Below are positions 37,009-46,162 of a stretch of DNA of 64,000 nucleotides, piece by piece (position 1 is the first letter of the stretch; each line of letters begins with the position of its first letter). This stretch comes from Candidatus Syntrophosphaera thermopropionivorans (GTDB lineage Bacteria; Cloacimonadota; Cloacimonadia; Cloacimonadales; Cloacimonadaceae), in NCBI RefSeq assembly GCF_004353895.1, contig NZ_SMOG01000001.1, positions 186,001 through 250,000 on the forward strand, given 5' to 3'. The translations under genes and the position numbers were made by a program. The notes under the pieces were generated by a model that searched no databases, was not told where the DNA came from, and was given only the letters and a program-made list of their open reading frames with translations.

Positions 37009-38586
37009 ATGAACACACGCAATCAAATCATAACATCCTATATCATCAAAATCCTGATTGTTGTGCTGGTAGTAATTATCTCCAGTTTCCTTTATTTCCG
37101 AATTGACCTGAGTAAAAGTAAGTCCTACACTCTGGGCAAAGCAACTAAAGAGACCCTTCATTCTTTAAAAGATAAAGTTATAGTTAAGGTTTTTGCATCA
37201 CAGGATTTACCACAGGAATTGAGCACTATAAACCGTAGCTTAAAAGATATGCTGGAAGAATTTGCCCGTAATTCCCATAACAAGTTTAGTTTTGAATATG
37301 TTAGAGCCAGCAATAATAAAGAACTGATTGAACAGGCAAAAGATTATGATATTCCAGCCTATTCTTTTACTGCCTATGAGGATGAAAAACTTGTTACTAA
37401 ACAGGTGGTCTTTGGCTTGTATCTGGAAAGTGCCGGAAAATCTTCCTCTATGTATCTAAGACCTGGTATGGAACAAATGATGGAATATCAGCTCTTGAAA
37501 CAAATTAATAAACTGCATCCAGATAATTTACCGGAACTAACCGTCTTTATGGATTCTCTTAGTATGGTTCATCAATATACAAATTATTCAGATGCCTTAG
37601 CTACCTTTTTCCTTGAATTGATGGATAACTATAGAATCACCTATACTGACCTTAACACCCGTCCTAAGCATACCCCTGTTATGCTATGTTTAGGAACTAT
37701 TGATACTTTGAGCACTAAACAACTCTACTATCTTGATCAATATCTGATGCAAAACGGAAATATAGTTATGACTCAGGATCGTGCTCTGATGTTTTTATCT
37801 GAGCGTGGTTCAGCTCTGGCTCTTCTGGATGGACCTATATTTAGGCTTCTGGAACATTATGGAATTCGTATAGAACCCAATATTGTGCTGGATATGGAAT
37901 GTGAATATGGTAGAGGAAGTGGTTTAGGAACTATAGTCCCCTATCCTTTTATTCCAAGATTACGTCCTAATCCTAAATTTCCCTATACTGCTGGTTTTCC
38001 AGTTATCACCATGAATATTGCTTCTGAAATTAATCCCGTACCAGATGCTAAAATTAAGTTTGAAAAAGTGCTCCAAACCTCTAATCATTCCAATGTTTTA
38101 ATAGGACCAGATTTTAGAGTGGATATAGCTGTCCAAAAAGGTTTGGATCCTGGTTATCTCAGTCAACCACCCAAAACAGTTGCTGCTGAGGTGTCAGGTA
38201 CTTTTCATAGTTTTTTCCATGTAGCACTGGATGACAGTACCTTCTATAATTCCACGGATAAATCAAAGATTATCCTATTTGCGGATAGCGAATTTCCCTT
38301 GGAATTTAGTGCAGGAGCATTTATTGTTCTTAATGCCGTAGATTATCTTTTAGGTAGGAACGATATGATAAAAATCCGTTCACCCAGAGATATCTATAAT
38401 GAACTCAGCGCAGAAGTTTATATGCAAAAACACCAGATGCAACCTGCTGAACAAGAAAAGACTATTTCTATTTTAAATAGATATTTTCGGCTGACCGCTA
38501 TTTTCTTGCCTGTTCTTCTTTTGGCACTCTTTGGCATTATTCAAGCTTCAAGACACGCAGCGAAGATTAAATATGAAGAAAAATAA
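37009..38586 (+). CDS. GldG-like ABC-associated protein
   Basis: This is a 525-aa protein with one N-terminal and one C-terminal membrane helix (IIKILIVVLVVIISSFLYF; LTAIFLPVLLLALFGIIQA) flanking a large extracytoplasmic region. The first part has the family start YTLGKATKETLHSLKDKVIV, then a glutamine-amidotransferase-like fold around residues 175-300 (the ABC-type uncharacterised transport domain). That is the layout of GldG and the ABC-associated Gldg/IFT52-like proteins. Its last 14 bp overlap the DUF4340 gene. The role is probably to assist the two-gene ABC complex in the envelope. Confidence 0.85.
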   Translation: MNTRNQIITSYIIKILIVVLVVIISSFLYFRIDLSKSKSYTLGKATKETLHSLKDKVIVKVFASQDLPQELSTINRSLKDMLEEFARNSHNKFSFEYVRASNNKELIEQAKDYDIPAYSFTAYEDEKLVTKQVVFGLYLESAGKSSSMYLRPGMEQMMEYQLLKQINKLHPDNLPELTVFMDSLSMVHQYTNYSDALATFFLELMDNYRITYTDLNTRPKHTPVMLCLGTIDTLSTKQLYYLDQYLMQNGNIVMTQDRALMFLSERGSALALLDGPIFRLLEHYGIRIEPNIVLDMECEYGRGSGLGTIVPYPFIPRLRPNPKFPYTAGFPVITMNIASEINPVPDAKIKFEKVLQTSNHSNVLIGPDFRVDIAVQKGLDPGYLSQPPKTVAAEVSGTFHSFFHVALDDSTFYNSTDKSKIILFADSEFPLEFSAGAFIVLNAVDYLLGRNDMIKIRSPRDIYNELSAEVYMQKHQMQPAEQEKTISILNRYFRLTAIFLPVLLLALFGIIQASRHAAKIKYEEK

Positions 38587-39511
38587 GATTATCCTTTTAA
38601 TCGTCTTTCTTGCTTTGCTGGCAGTGGCTATCTATCTGCTAACTTCTCGTCAGAAAAAAGAAACCCTAAAGCCTATATTTCCAGCTGATTCTACAGCTAT
38701 TGCCAAGATTGAGATTGCCAATCCTGATACCAGTATCACTTTTTCTAAGATAAATAATCACTGGACGATAACCTATCCTATTAAATGGGATGTGGATGAA
38801 GACCGTTTCAAGATGTTCTGGAACGAAGTGCTAAAAGAGAAATATTCCACTGAACCCGTTGCTTCTGGCAAAGCAGAGCTTGTTCAATATGAATTAAAAG
38901 ATTCCACCGCACTTAAAATCAAGGTCTATGATAGTAAGAATAAACTTCTTAAAGAGGTGTGGTTCTCCGATTTAGGTAATCCTGCAGATTATTTCTGTTT
39001 TAAAGGTGATAATAATGTCTACCAGATAAAACGAAAAGTCTGCTTAAATTATCAACCAAATTTAGATTCCTGGCGTTCTCCTTATGCACTTAGAATATTC
39101 CCTGAACAATTATATGCTATTGAAGTTAAGCATACCAAAAACAGCTATCAATTGACTCGTAACGGAAATATCTGGCACTATAAAGATAGTAAGGAGGATT
39201 TTGATATCCCTCCTGGAAATGTCACTATGGGCAAGATATTAAATGCACTTTCAAGATTAGGTTCGGGCACAATTATGTCTCTTGATAAAGCTCCAGAATT
39301 GGGGAGTTCTGCTTGTTCTGTTAAACTTTTATTAACTGATAATTCCACTATCCTGATTGAATTTTATCCTGGAGAAAAGAATTACTTTATGACTATTGAC
39401 CTCTATCCAGACCTGGTCTTTGAAGTGCCATTTGACACCTATTTCCGTTTTACAAGATTTGCCGCTACTTTCCGTGCTCAAGAAGGTGATCCGGAGGAAC
39501 TTTTACGCTAA
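38573..39511 (+). CDS. DUF4340 domain protein of the Gld-like ABC cluster
   Basis: This membrane-anchored extracytoplasmic protein starts with KNKIILLIVFLALLAVAIYL, then two related DUF4340 modules: SITFSKINNHWTITYPIKWD and SYQLTRNGNIWHYKDSK, each a beta-sandwich-like strand pattern with Trp. DUF4340 proteins commonly follow GldG. An upstream TTG at 38531 stays in frame, but the anchor helix begins at the ATG (38573), which I prefer. The result is 312 aa. It overlaps gldG-like coding sequence by 14 bp. Function unknown. Confidence 0.8.
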   Translation: MKKNKIILLIVFLALLAVAIYLLTSRQKKETLKPIFPADSTAIAKIEIANPDTSITFSKINNHWTITYPIKWDVDEDRFKMFWNEVLKEKYSTEPVASGKAELVQYELKDSTALKIKVYDSKNKLLKEVWFSDLGNPADYFCFKGDNNVYQIKRKVCLNYQPNLDSWRSPYALRIFPEQLYAIEVKHTKNSYQLTRNGNIWHYKDSKEDFDIPPGNVTMGKILNALSRLGSGTIMSLDKAPELGSSACSVKLLLTDNSTILIEFYPGEKNYFMTIDLYPDLVFEVPFDTYFRFTRFAATFRAQEGDPEELLR

Positions 39512-39531
39512 ATATCATCCATTGTCTCCAA

Positions 39532-39924
39532 TTGAATGAGAATCTCTATGCTGAAATCATATCTATCTGGGATAAAACAGGTATCAGTAATCCTGAACGT
39601 GCCGATAGTTTTGATTCTATCCAGAGAACTTTAGAACATGGAGGTATTCTTCTTCTTGCTTATATGGAAGCTATCTTAGTGGGAACTATATGGTTAACTA
39701 ATGATTACCGTAGATTATATATTCACCATATGGCAGTTTTACCAGAGTTCCAGAAGCAAGGGATAGGTCGCTCTTTATTACAAGAAGCAATTCAAATAGC
39801 TGATAAACAAGGTCTTCAAGCCAAGTTAGAAGTTCACTCTGATAATGCTGCTGCCTTGAATCTTTATCGTTCTATGGGTTTCAAAGTACTGGATGGCTAT
39901 CTGGTTATGATTCGGCGAAACTGA
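39532..39924 (+). CDS. GNAT-family N-acetyltransferase
   Basis: This is a short (130 aa) RimI-like acetyltransferase. The acetyl-CoA-binding motif is VLPEFQKQGIGRSLLQEA (QxxGxG). Before it stands the beta4 strand LYIHHMAV, after it KLEVHSDNAAALNLYRSMGF, the typical C-terminal segment. The substrate is unknown. No ATG is available at the N-terminus; TTG at 39532 is the first start codon after an upstream in-frame stop, and GGAGG lies 35 bp upstream, which is too far, so translation may depend on the upstream gene. It converges with the vWA gene. Confidence 0.88.
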   Translation: MNENLYAEIISIWDKTGISNPERADSFDSIQRTLEHGGILLLAYMEAILVGTIWLTNDYRRLYIHHMAVLPEFQKQGIGRSLLQEAIQIADKQGLQAKLEVHSDNAAALNLYRSMGFKVLDGYLVMIRRN

Positions 39925-39943
39925 ATCTTAGAATAGACCGTAT

Positions 39944-41944
39944 TTATAGGAGACCCCAGCGACGACGGAAAAATAACTCCAAACAGAAAGCTACAATAAA
40001 TAAAGTTAACACATACCACTTCCGATAAAGAGGGATATCTTTGCTTTTATTGACCACTCTGTTTTGAGCTGGAAGGGGTTGAAAACTTTGGAGGGTAGCA
40101 GGATATAGAAGTTTTCCTTTAGTTTCTGAAGTTATCCAGGAAAGTAGAGGTATATTCAGGTCAAAATCCATTGATTCCAGAGAAGATTCTGCCACATTAA
40201 ACTTTCCTGAAACACTTTGTTTACTCATCTGATCTGAAATAGTAAAACTGTAAATACCAGGTTTATCCAGACTGAAATGAGTGGTATATTCACCTTCTGC
40301 TTGAATCATAAAATCACGATATACTTCTTTCCCACTTGCATCAAGAATTTTAAGCTCAGGATTCAAATCCAGAAGCAAACCTCTAATATTATCTTCTGCT
40401 CGCAGTCTTATATTAATTTCTTCTCCCAGAAAATAGCTGTTGTTATAAATAGCATAATAACCTGTGGAAGAAGTGTTAGCTAACCAAGTTAAAGTATTAG
40501 AAAGTAATTTTTTATAGCCACCACTCTCGCTTTGCATTTGCCACTTCCAGAGATTCAAAAATGCCATTGCAATTACTTTTGCTCTACCTTGAGTGTTAAC
40601 TGCTATGGCAGGAGAGTTTTGTGGATTGTCTATTGTTGCCAGAACCTCAGCTCCTTTAGTTGATGTCACATAATAGTAATCCAATGGAGGAATATTTTGC
40701 AATTCTGAATTGACAAATTCCAGCATAGGATATCTTGCTGCTTGAGGAGTCAATTCCAGAAAACCCTGATAAACACTGCTTATATTGGATTTTTGAAGCG
40801 GAAGAATAGAAGCAAGTTCTGGAAGGGGTAGCCCCTGAAACAAAATTCCTATCCCTTTTTGATAGGAAGAAAGAACATAATTTAGTGGATATCCCGAAAG
40901 TTGTAAAGCACCATTATTAAGAATGATAATGGCAGATAGATGGTCTGAGGGTATGGTATCAACCAGCTTTTCTCCAGCAAATACTTTATCACCCTGAACT
41001 CGATAATATTTCACTTCCCAGCGAGGATTTTCCGTTACGGCATCAACTATAAATTTATTATCCCAAGAAGGGCTTTCAGAAAGAATAACCACTCTTTGTT
41101 TATTGGTTAGCACTTCTATCGCTCCAGGATAACTGTTATTATTCAAAGACCTCTCTTTAATTCCAGGAACGGAAACCTCCACTCTAAAAGGATAAAATCC
41201 TGTCTGGCTAAAGCGGTAATCAAAATCCAGACTTATAGTTTCACCTGCTTTTAATGAGACTGTTTGATTACGAACTTCTGTGTTGCCAAGAAATAAACTG
41301 ACCTTTGCTGAACCTGAATAGTTTTCCGAATGGATTTCCGCTCTTATGATGGTGGGCTCATTCCGATAAGCTTGTGGATTGTAGATAACTTTTACCACCT
41401 TGATATCTGCTTGTAAAGAGGTTGCGGTATCACCCAGAGCATAAAAGGGACAGCCTAATTGTTTTACAGGTATAGGAAATGCATCATGTAACCAGCCATC
41501 AGAAAGCAAAACTATACCCTTTATTCTACTGAAATCATGCTTCTTATTTAGCTCTTCCAGAGCAGGAACAAGAAGTGTATTATTCCTGTTATTGGTCAAA
41601 CCAGAAGCAAAATCGTAGGAAATTATCTCATAGCCAGCTGAGCTAAATTTATCTTTTATGGTAGAACTATAACTCTGTATCCAGTTTTTCTTTGTTTTTC
41701 CATTGCCACCTGGAAGGTCCATACTGGCAGAGATATCGGAAAGCAGGATAATCTGTTGCTTTTCATTTACTTGCTGAACATAATGAATTATCGGACTGAT
41801 AAGTAGAAGCAAGATAATAGTAAGACTTATGCTTCTCAGAAAGAAAAGCAAAAAACGCTTACCTTTTTCTAAGGCTGGTTGAGTTCTATAATAGTAATAT
41901 CCTGATATAATCAGAGATATCAGAATTATGATTATGTATTGCAG
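39944..41944 (-). CDS. Membrane-anchored vWA-domain protein, probable CTG start
   Basis: The N-terminus has two hydrophobic helices (the first starts QYIIIILISLIISGYYYY, the second SLTIILLLLISPIIHYV). A von Willebrand A-type domain with the metal-site motif DISASMD and LLSDGWLHD follows, then Ig-like beta modules with SKQSVSGKF, and a C-terminal helix (WYVLTLFIVAFCLELFF). This is the layout of large vWA/glutamine-amidotransferase-like membrane proteins. A TTG at 41851 would remove the first helix. The frame is open upstream to 41947 with no ATG, GTG or TTG, and GAGG at 41956-41953 sits 8 nt before a CTG at 41944, so I choose CTG. It lies 2 bp after the barrel-protein stop codon. Confidence 0.75.
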   Translation of the reverse strand: MQYIIIILISLIISGYYYYRTQPALEKGKRFLLFFLRSISLTIILLLLISPIIHYVQQVNEKQQIILLSDISASMDLPGGNGKTKKNWIQSYSSTIKDKFSSAGYEIISYDFASGLTNNRNNTLLVPALEELNKKHDFSRIKGIVLLSDGWLHDAFPIPVKQLGCPFYALGDTATSLQADIKVVKVIYNPQAYRNEPTIIRAEIHSENYSGSAKVSLFLGNTEVRNQTVSLKAGETISLDFDYRFSQTGFYPFRVEVSVPGIKERSLNNNSYPGAIEVLTNKQRVVILSESPSWDNKFIVDAVTENPRWEVKYYRVQGDKVFAGEKLVDTIPSDHLSAIIILNNGALQLSGYPLNYVLSSYQKGIGILFQGLPLPELASILPLQKSNISSVYQGFLELTPQAARYPMLEFVNSELQNIPPLDYYYVTSTKGAEVLATIDNPQNSPAIAVNTQGRAKVIAMAFLNLWKWQMQSESGGYKKLLSNTLTWLANTSSTGYYAIYNNSYFLGEEINIRLRAEDNIRGLLLDLNPELKILDASGKEVYRDFMIQAEGEYTTHFSLDKPGIYSFTISDQMSKQSVSGKFNVAESSLESMDFDLNIPLLSWITSETKGKLLYPATLQSFQPLPAQNRVVNKSKDIPLYRKWYVLTLFIVAFCLELFFRRRWGLL

Positions 41945-41946
41945 TA

Positions 41947-43197
41947 CTATAACCTCACATTAAAGTAAGTAGCAAGGGCAAGTCCTTTAGTTGAAGAACC
42001 AGGTAAGATACTCTCTATAGATTGTATCGCAATACCGAAACCTACTGATTTTAAATCCAAACCTATCCCATAAGACATACGCCAGGGATAGATTTCATTG
42101 CCTGAACAATAACCCAAACTAATTGGAATTTGCGGAAGAGGACAAATCTGTGCTCCCAGTGAGATACGACCCTGTTTACTAACTTCAGGAGAATTGCCAA
42201 ATCCCACCACATAATCTGCAGAAACTGAGACTGGCTTAAATGTATATAAAGCAGATAAACGTATTTCAGGAGGTAGTTTAGTTGTATAGGGTTTTATATC
42301 CACCGTTGAGCTGTCTTCAATATAAAAGTCTTCATCTATATTTGAAGCATAAAGATTGTTTATCTCAAAGTGATAAATTTCATCTTGAGTCTGAGTTTCC
42401 CATCGGATAAAACCGAACAGATTATCCAGAGTAGCTCCAACTTCTAAACGAGGTATGGGTTCAGAATACAGACCAAGCATAGCTTTGAGTCCATAACCAC
42501 CTATACCAGTGCGGATTATAACATCCTGCTGGACATTTAAGCCATCCAAATTGGAGGAAAGATAGCCATCCAATTTACGAGTTTGAACATTGCCTAATCC
42601 TCCAAGTGCACTCAAGGAAAAACCGAATTTTATATCTGGGATGGTTTCAGGAAGGGGAAGTGATATGTCACCAATTCCATAAGTCAGGTCTGCATAGCTC
42701 AAGCCTTCAGCATAGTTATTATTTTTGGTAAAATGATAGACTTCACTTCCATCTCCATTTCCATAAAGAACAAACTCAAGAAATTGCTCATCCAAAGCTC
42801 CTTTAGCTGCTAAGTGAACGGAACCAGTGAATGACATATTACCAGTGGTAAAACCAATAATTCCCATATTTCCACCTATACTAAAGGACATATTACCATC
42901 TATAGCATTCAAAATCTTCTGCTTAGCTACATCATCCAGGTAATCTTGTTCCATAATATAGTTGTATAAATCAATATTAAAAGAATTATTTCCCAGATAA
43001 ATGCTGTTATTGAAGAAGGGAATCATAATATCAGAATAACCTCTTTGAAGCAAAGCAGGATTCCAATAGTTGGCATCACAACCTCTTGCTCGTAACATAT
43101 AACTATCGGCAAAAAACATTGATTTTGGTGTTACTGTTGTAGCAGAAAGTATTGATAGCGTTAAAAATATAATCAATCCAATAATAATCTTTTTCAT
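41947..43197 (-). CDS. PorV/FadL-like outer-membrane beta-barrel protein
   Basis: The signal peptide (IIIGLIIFLTLSILSAT) is followed by a beta-barrel pattern of alternating residues across 400 aa: PALLQRGYSDIMIPFFNN, LSLSALGGLGNVQTR, VSADYVVGFGN and the terminal aromatic strand GLALATYFNVRL. It resembles DUF5723/PorV-type outer-membrane proteins of FCB bacteria, which have a plug-like N-terminal Asn-Pro-Ala (NYWNPALL) found in FadL and PorV relatives. No catalytic motif is visible. The start ATG overlaps the stop codon of the preceding lipoprotein gene by one base, indicating an operon with it. Confidence 0.7.
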   Translation of the reverse strand: MKKIIIGLIIFLTLSILSATTVTPKSMFFADSYMLRARGCDANYWNPALLQRGYSDIMIPFFNNSIYLGNNSFNIDLYNYIMEQDYLDDVAKQKILNAIDGNMSFSIGGNMGIIGFTTGNMSFTGSVHLAAKGALDEQFLEFVLYGNGDGSEVYHFTKNNNYAEGLSYADLTYGIGDISLPLPETIPDIKFGFSLSALGGLGNVQTRKLDGYLSSNLDGLNVQQDVIIRTGIGGYGLKAMLGLYSEPIPRLEVGATLDNLFGFIRWETQTQDEIYHFEINNLYASNIDEDFYIEDSSTVDIKPYTTKLPPEIRLSALYTFKPVSVSADYVVGFGNSPEVSKQGRISLGAQICPLPQIPISLGYCSGNEIYPWRMSYGIGLDLKSVGFGIAIQSIESILPGSSTKGLALATYFNVRL

Positions 43198-44729
43198 TAT
43201 TCCTCCTCAATATGAATTCTTACAGTAAGCATACCTTTCATATGAATATAATCCGCGGGAGAAGCATAAATGGTTACGGGACCATCAGTCGCTTCAAAGC
43301 TGAAGGAAGGCAAAAGATATACTTCTGGATTCTGGAAAACTTTTATTTCTTCCTGTTCTAAAGTTAGATTTATTAATTGCTCTCCCTCAGAATTTACATC
43401 CGGACCTATATATTCAGAGGAACGAATAGCAAACTGCTTATTAAACCGATAAGATTGAGGATTAGATGGATCAATATTTGCATCAGTACCTACATAAATA
43501 GTAGTAGTAGCCCCAATAGGTAGCTGATTTTTAACTTTCATTACCATTGCGGCATAAGTGACCCTGTCACCAATCTGGTCTCTTACATCTTTAGGCATTT
43601 CTACCTTAGATGGTTCTTCCATAGTAAAAGGATTATCAGTAAGAATAAAAGTGAAAGGTGCATCTATTTGATAAGTGCAACGTAATCTATTAGTAGAATT
43701 AACAAAGCCAGCTGTACCATTATTGCCTCCCTGGATTAATAAATAGGCATTGATAAGGTTAACTTCATCTGGCATAATTTGAAGCACCTCATTTATTCTA
43801 TTAGAAAATTGAAGTTCAGTGATAACGGAACCGGATTGATTGGCAGGAGCTATATAAAAAGGCAATCCATTTTCATCTAAAATAGGTATGGTTTTTTCTA
43901 TGCCGGTCCTATGATTAATCCCATATAGTTCTCCATAAAACTTTACTCCAAAACCAAATTCATTGTTCATTTCCAAACGAAGATTAGCTTCTTGCAATTG
44001 TATTGCTTCATCAATTCCAAAAGGATAATCAATGTTTATAGTGACAGAGCCAGGTTCCATATCCAGCTGGTAATCGGAAAGATAACCTTCAAAAGCAACA
44101 AAACTTAGAGGTTGGTCTATTTTTAAACCTGCTGTGCCAACTGGTGTTCCATTTGGTAGATTTGATTGTATTGTAATCACCACTGATAAAGCATTTAAAA
44201 CCTGTCCGGAATGCTCTACACCTATAGTACATCCTGCTAAATCAATATCCTGCCAGTACGGATAAGAGCTCCCACTGATAGTTAAAGGATTACCTGAAGA
44301 AGTGCGTATATCAGGGAAACTCAGGGAAACCTGCGTATTTTCCGGATCATCTAAGTCATAATAATAAGAAAGCGTCCCATTATCAACTAATCCATAAATT
44401 AATTCTACTGTATTTGTAGGGTCAATAAAAGGGATAGTCACATTGCCTACTATTCCAGAGAGTAAAGGTATAGGGTCTAATATTGCTTCGGGATTAAAAC
44501 TTACATTTCCAAATTCCTGGCTCTCAGTTTCACCTGTCCCTATCAAGGTCAGAACATTATTTTCACCTACGAAAAGATTAACACTATCCGCTAAATCAGA
44601 AACAAAATATCGCTCATTTATCAAAGGTACAGTAAGTTCCACATCCCAGGTAGGAAGATGAGGTTTGCTTATCTCACAAGCGGAAAGTAAAAGTAAAGCG
44701 ACAAATAATACTGGGAAAATCTTTTTCAT
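43197..44729 (-). CDS. Large beta-rich lipoprotein
   Basis: The lipoprotein signal is FPVLFVALLLLSACEIS, with acylated Cys near residue 17. The mature protein (about 490 aa) has no recognised domain; it shows repeated beta-strand patterns with many Asn and Thr (LNLTLEQEEIKVF, VTIYASPADYIHMKG), as in envelope assembly lipoproteins. An earlier ATG at 44738 is in frame, but AAGGA spacing favours 44729. It is co-transcribed with the PorV-like barrel gene (1-base overlap) and possibly the vWA gene, which suggests a three-protein envelope assembly. Confidence 0.7.
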   Translation of the reverse strand: MKKIFPVLFVALLLLSACEISKPHLPTWDVELTVPLINERYFVSDLADSVNLFVGENNVLTLIGTGETESQEFGNVSFNPEAILDPIPLLSGIVGNVTIPFIDPTNTVELIYGLVDNGTLSYYYDLDDPENTQVSLSFPDIRTSSGNPLTISGSSYPYWQDIDLAGCTIGVEHSGQVLNALSVVITIQSNLPNGTPVGTAGLKIDQPLSFVAFEGYLSDYQLDMEPGSVTINIDYPFGIDEAIQLQEANLRLEMNNEFGFGVKFYGELYGINHRTGIEKTIPILDENGLPFYIAPANQSGSVITELQFSNRINEVLQIMPDEVNLINAYLLIQGGNNGTAGFVNSTNRLRCTYQIDAPFTFILTDNPFTMEEPSKVEMPKDVRDQIGDRVTYAAMVMKVKNQLPIGATTTIYVGTDANIDPSNPQSYRFNKQFAIRSSEYIGPDVNSEGEQLINLTLEQEEIKVFQNPEVYLLPSFSFEATDGPVTIYASPADYIHMKGMLTVRIHIEEE

Positions 44730-44738
44730 AATATCCAT

Positions 44739-45098
44739 CCTTCTTCGCTTAATTAGCGATAGTCATAATATTACATTCTCCTTAAAGAGTAGAAGTGTCA
44801 AGAAATTTCTGTAAAATGGCATTTATTATTTGCCTTAATAAATTTATTTGTTTCATTCTTAGTGAATCCTAAATATGTCTAATTTTCCTTTAATTATTAG
44901 ACAATAAACATTTTAGATGATATATTTGTCCCCTGACTCCTACTTGACTGTCTCTTAACACTTTAGCTAAGAAAGAGCCAAGAGAGAGCCAGGATAGACC
45001 AGACAGAAAAGAAGGGTAAAAATTTTAAATTCATTAGAAAAAATATATCAGCAATGAAAGAAGATAATAAAAAATATTGTTCTCAAATCACTTCTACT
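44739..45098. other. Intergenic gap holding repeat copy C
   Basis: These 360 bp lie between the chromate-transporter gene and the lipoprotein gene, both on the minus strand. There is no gene. Repeat copy C is at 44928-44996, and the rest is AT-rich. Confidence 0.7.
44928..44996 (+). repeat. Intergenic hairpin repeat, copy C
   Basis: This is a 69-bp element on the plus strand. It shares TCCTACTTGACTGTCTCTTA with copy D exactly, and AAGAAAGAGCCAAG with copy A. Its hairpin is less perfect than in copies B and D. Confidence 0.7.
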
Positions 45099-45614
45099 TT
45101 AACCCAATATCATTCCTATAACTGCTGTACCTAATAAGATATATATAGGATTGGTTTTCCAGCGCCAACTAACAAATAGAGCAGCTACAAATATGATTAT
45201 AGAAAAGAAATCGGGGAAGGCTGTTTTTCCTATAAGTATCATTGCAGCAGCAATTAAGCCGAGTGTTACAAAACGTAATTTCTGGAATATATTTTGAAAC
45301 CAGGGAAGTTTTGAAAGTTTGATATAAGTTAAAGTGATAGCTATCATTAATATAATAGAAGGGAAAATAACTCCTAAAGTGCAAGCCACAGAACCTAAAA
45401 TGCCACCCTGTCTATAACCAATGAAAGTTGCTGCATTGATAGCAATAGGACCTGGTGTCATCTGTGAAATTGCAACTATATCCGCAAATTCAGAACTGGT
45501 TATCCAGGCATTTTTTGTTACTACTTCCTGTTGAATCATAGCCAGTATGGCATAACCACCTCCAAAGCTGAAGAGCCCTATTTTACAGAAGGTTAAGAAC
45601 ATTGAAAGAAGCAT
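45099..45614 (-). CDS. Chromate transporter, short chain (C-terminal partner)
   Basis: This is a half-size CHR-family protein (171 aa) with about six hydrophobic segments. Signature: FSFGGGYAILAMIQQEVV and the conserved QMTPGPIAINAATFIGY. Paired short CHR proteins form the functional chromate efflux unit that single-chain ChrA makes alone. It starts inside TAATG, overlapping the stop codon of its partner by one base. Family members act in proton-coupled export; whether the true substrate is chromate is not known. Confidence 0.88.
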   Translation of the reverse strand: MLLSMFLTFCKIGLFSFGGGYAILAMIQQEVVTKNAWITSSEFADIVAISQMTPGPIAINAATFIGYRQGGILGSVACTLGVIFPSIILMIAITLTYIKLSKLPWFQNIFQKLRFVTLGLIAAAMILIGKTAFPDFFSIIIFVAALFVSWRWKTNPIYILLGTAVIGMILG

Positions 45615-46162
45615 TATTCAGACCGATTCTTTTGCCACAGACTCTGTAGAACACTAAAAATTATAGTAGTCATTATAATCCAGATAGGGCTGATATTCAA
45701 AAATGCCACTAAAATCATAACTAAGACAGGAACCCATAAAAAAGCAGGTTTAATCTGAGAAGAGCGCGTCATTTGCAATAAAGGGGATGCTATAAGAGCT
45801 ACTACAGCAGGTTTAAGAGCATGAAAAGCCTTTTGTACCAGAGTTAATTGAGCATATTGAGTGAAAAGTGCTGCAATAATAACAATAAAAACAAAAGAAG
45901 GAAGGACCGTACCTAAAACTGCAACAATCATTCCCCAGAATCCTTTTAGATGCATACCAATATACACACTGAAATTAACTGCTATAGGACCTGGACAGGA
46001 TTGAGAAGCAGCTAAGCCATCCAGAAAGGTTTTATCATCAAGCCAATGATGTTTATCAATCACTTCTCTGCGAATCAAAGGAATCATTGCATAGCCTCCA
46101 CCAATGGTGAAAGCGCCAATTTTTAGAAAAGTAAGAAATAGAGAGAATAAGGAGTTAGACAC
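45614..46162 (-). CDS. Chromate transporter, short chain (N-terminal partner)
   Basis: This second half-size CHR protein (182 aa) has FTIGGGYAMIPLIRREVID and SQSCPGPIAVNFSVYIGM, matching the same two motifs as the partner gene with the usual first-half variant. The start is GTG at 46162, inside the end of ispG (8-bp overlap), with AAAG-rich sequence upstream. The pair would assemble as an antiparallel dimer in the inner membrane. Coupling to ispG by overlap may be chance. Confidence 0.88.
   Translation of the reverse strand: MSNSLFSLFLTFLKIGAFTIGGGYAMIPLIRREVIDKHHWLDDKTFLDGLAASQSCPGPIAVNFSVYIGMHLKGFWGMIVAVLGTVLPSFVFIVIIAALFTQYAQLTLVQKAFHALKPAVVALIASPLLQMTRSSQIKPAFLWVPVLVMILVAFLNISPIWIIMTTIIFSVLQSLWQKNRSE

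Noticed and set aside
43197-44738. Earlier ATG at 44738 for the lipoprotein
   Set aside because: The AAGGA spacing and the charged-then-hydrophobic signal fit the ATG at 44729 better.
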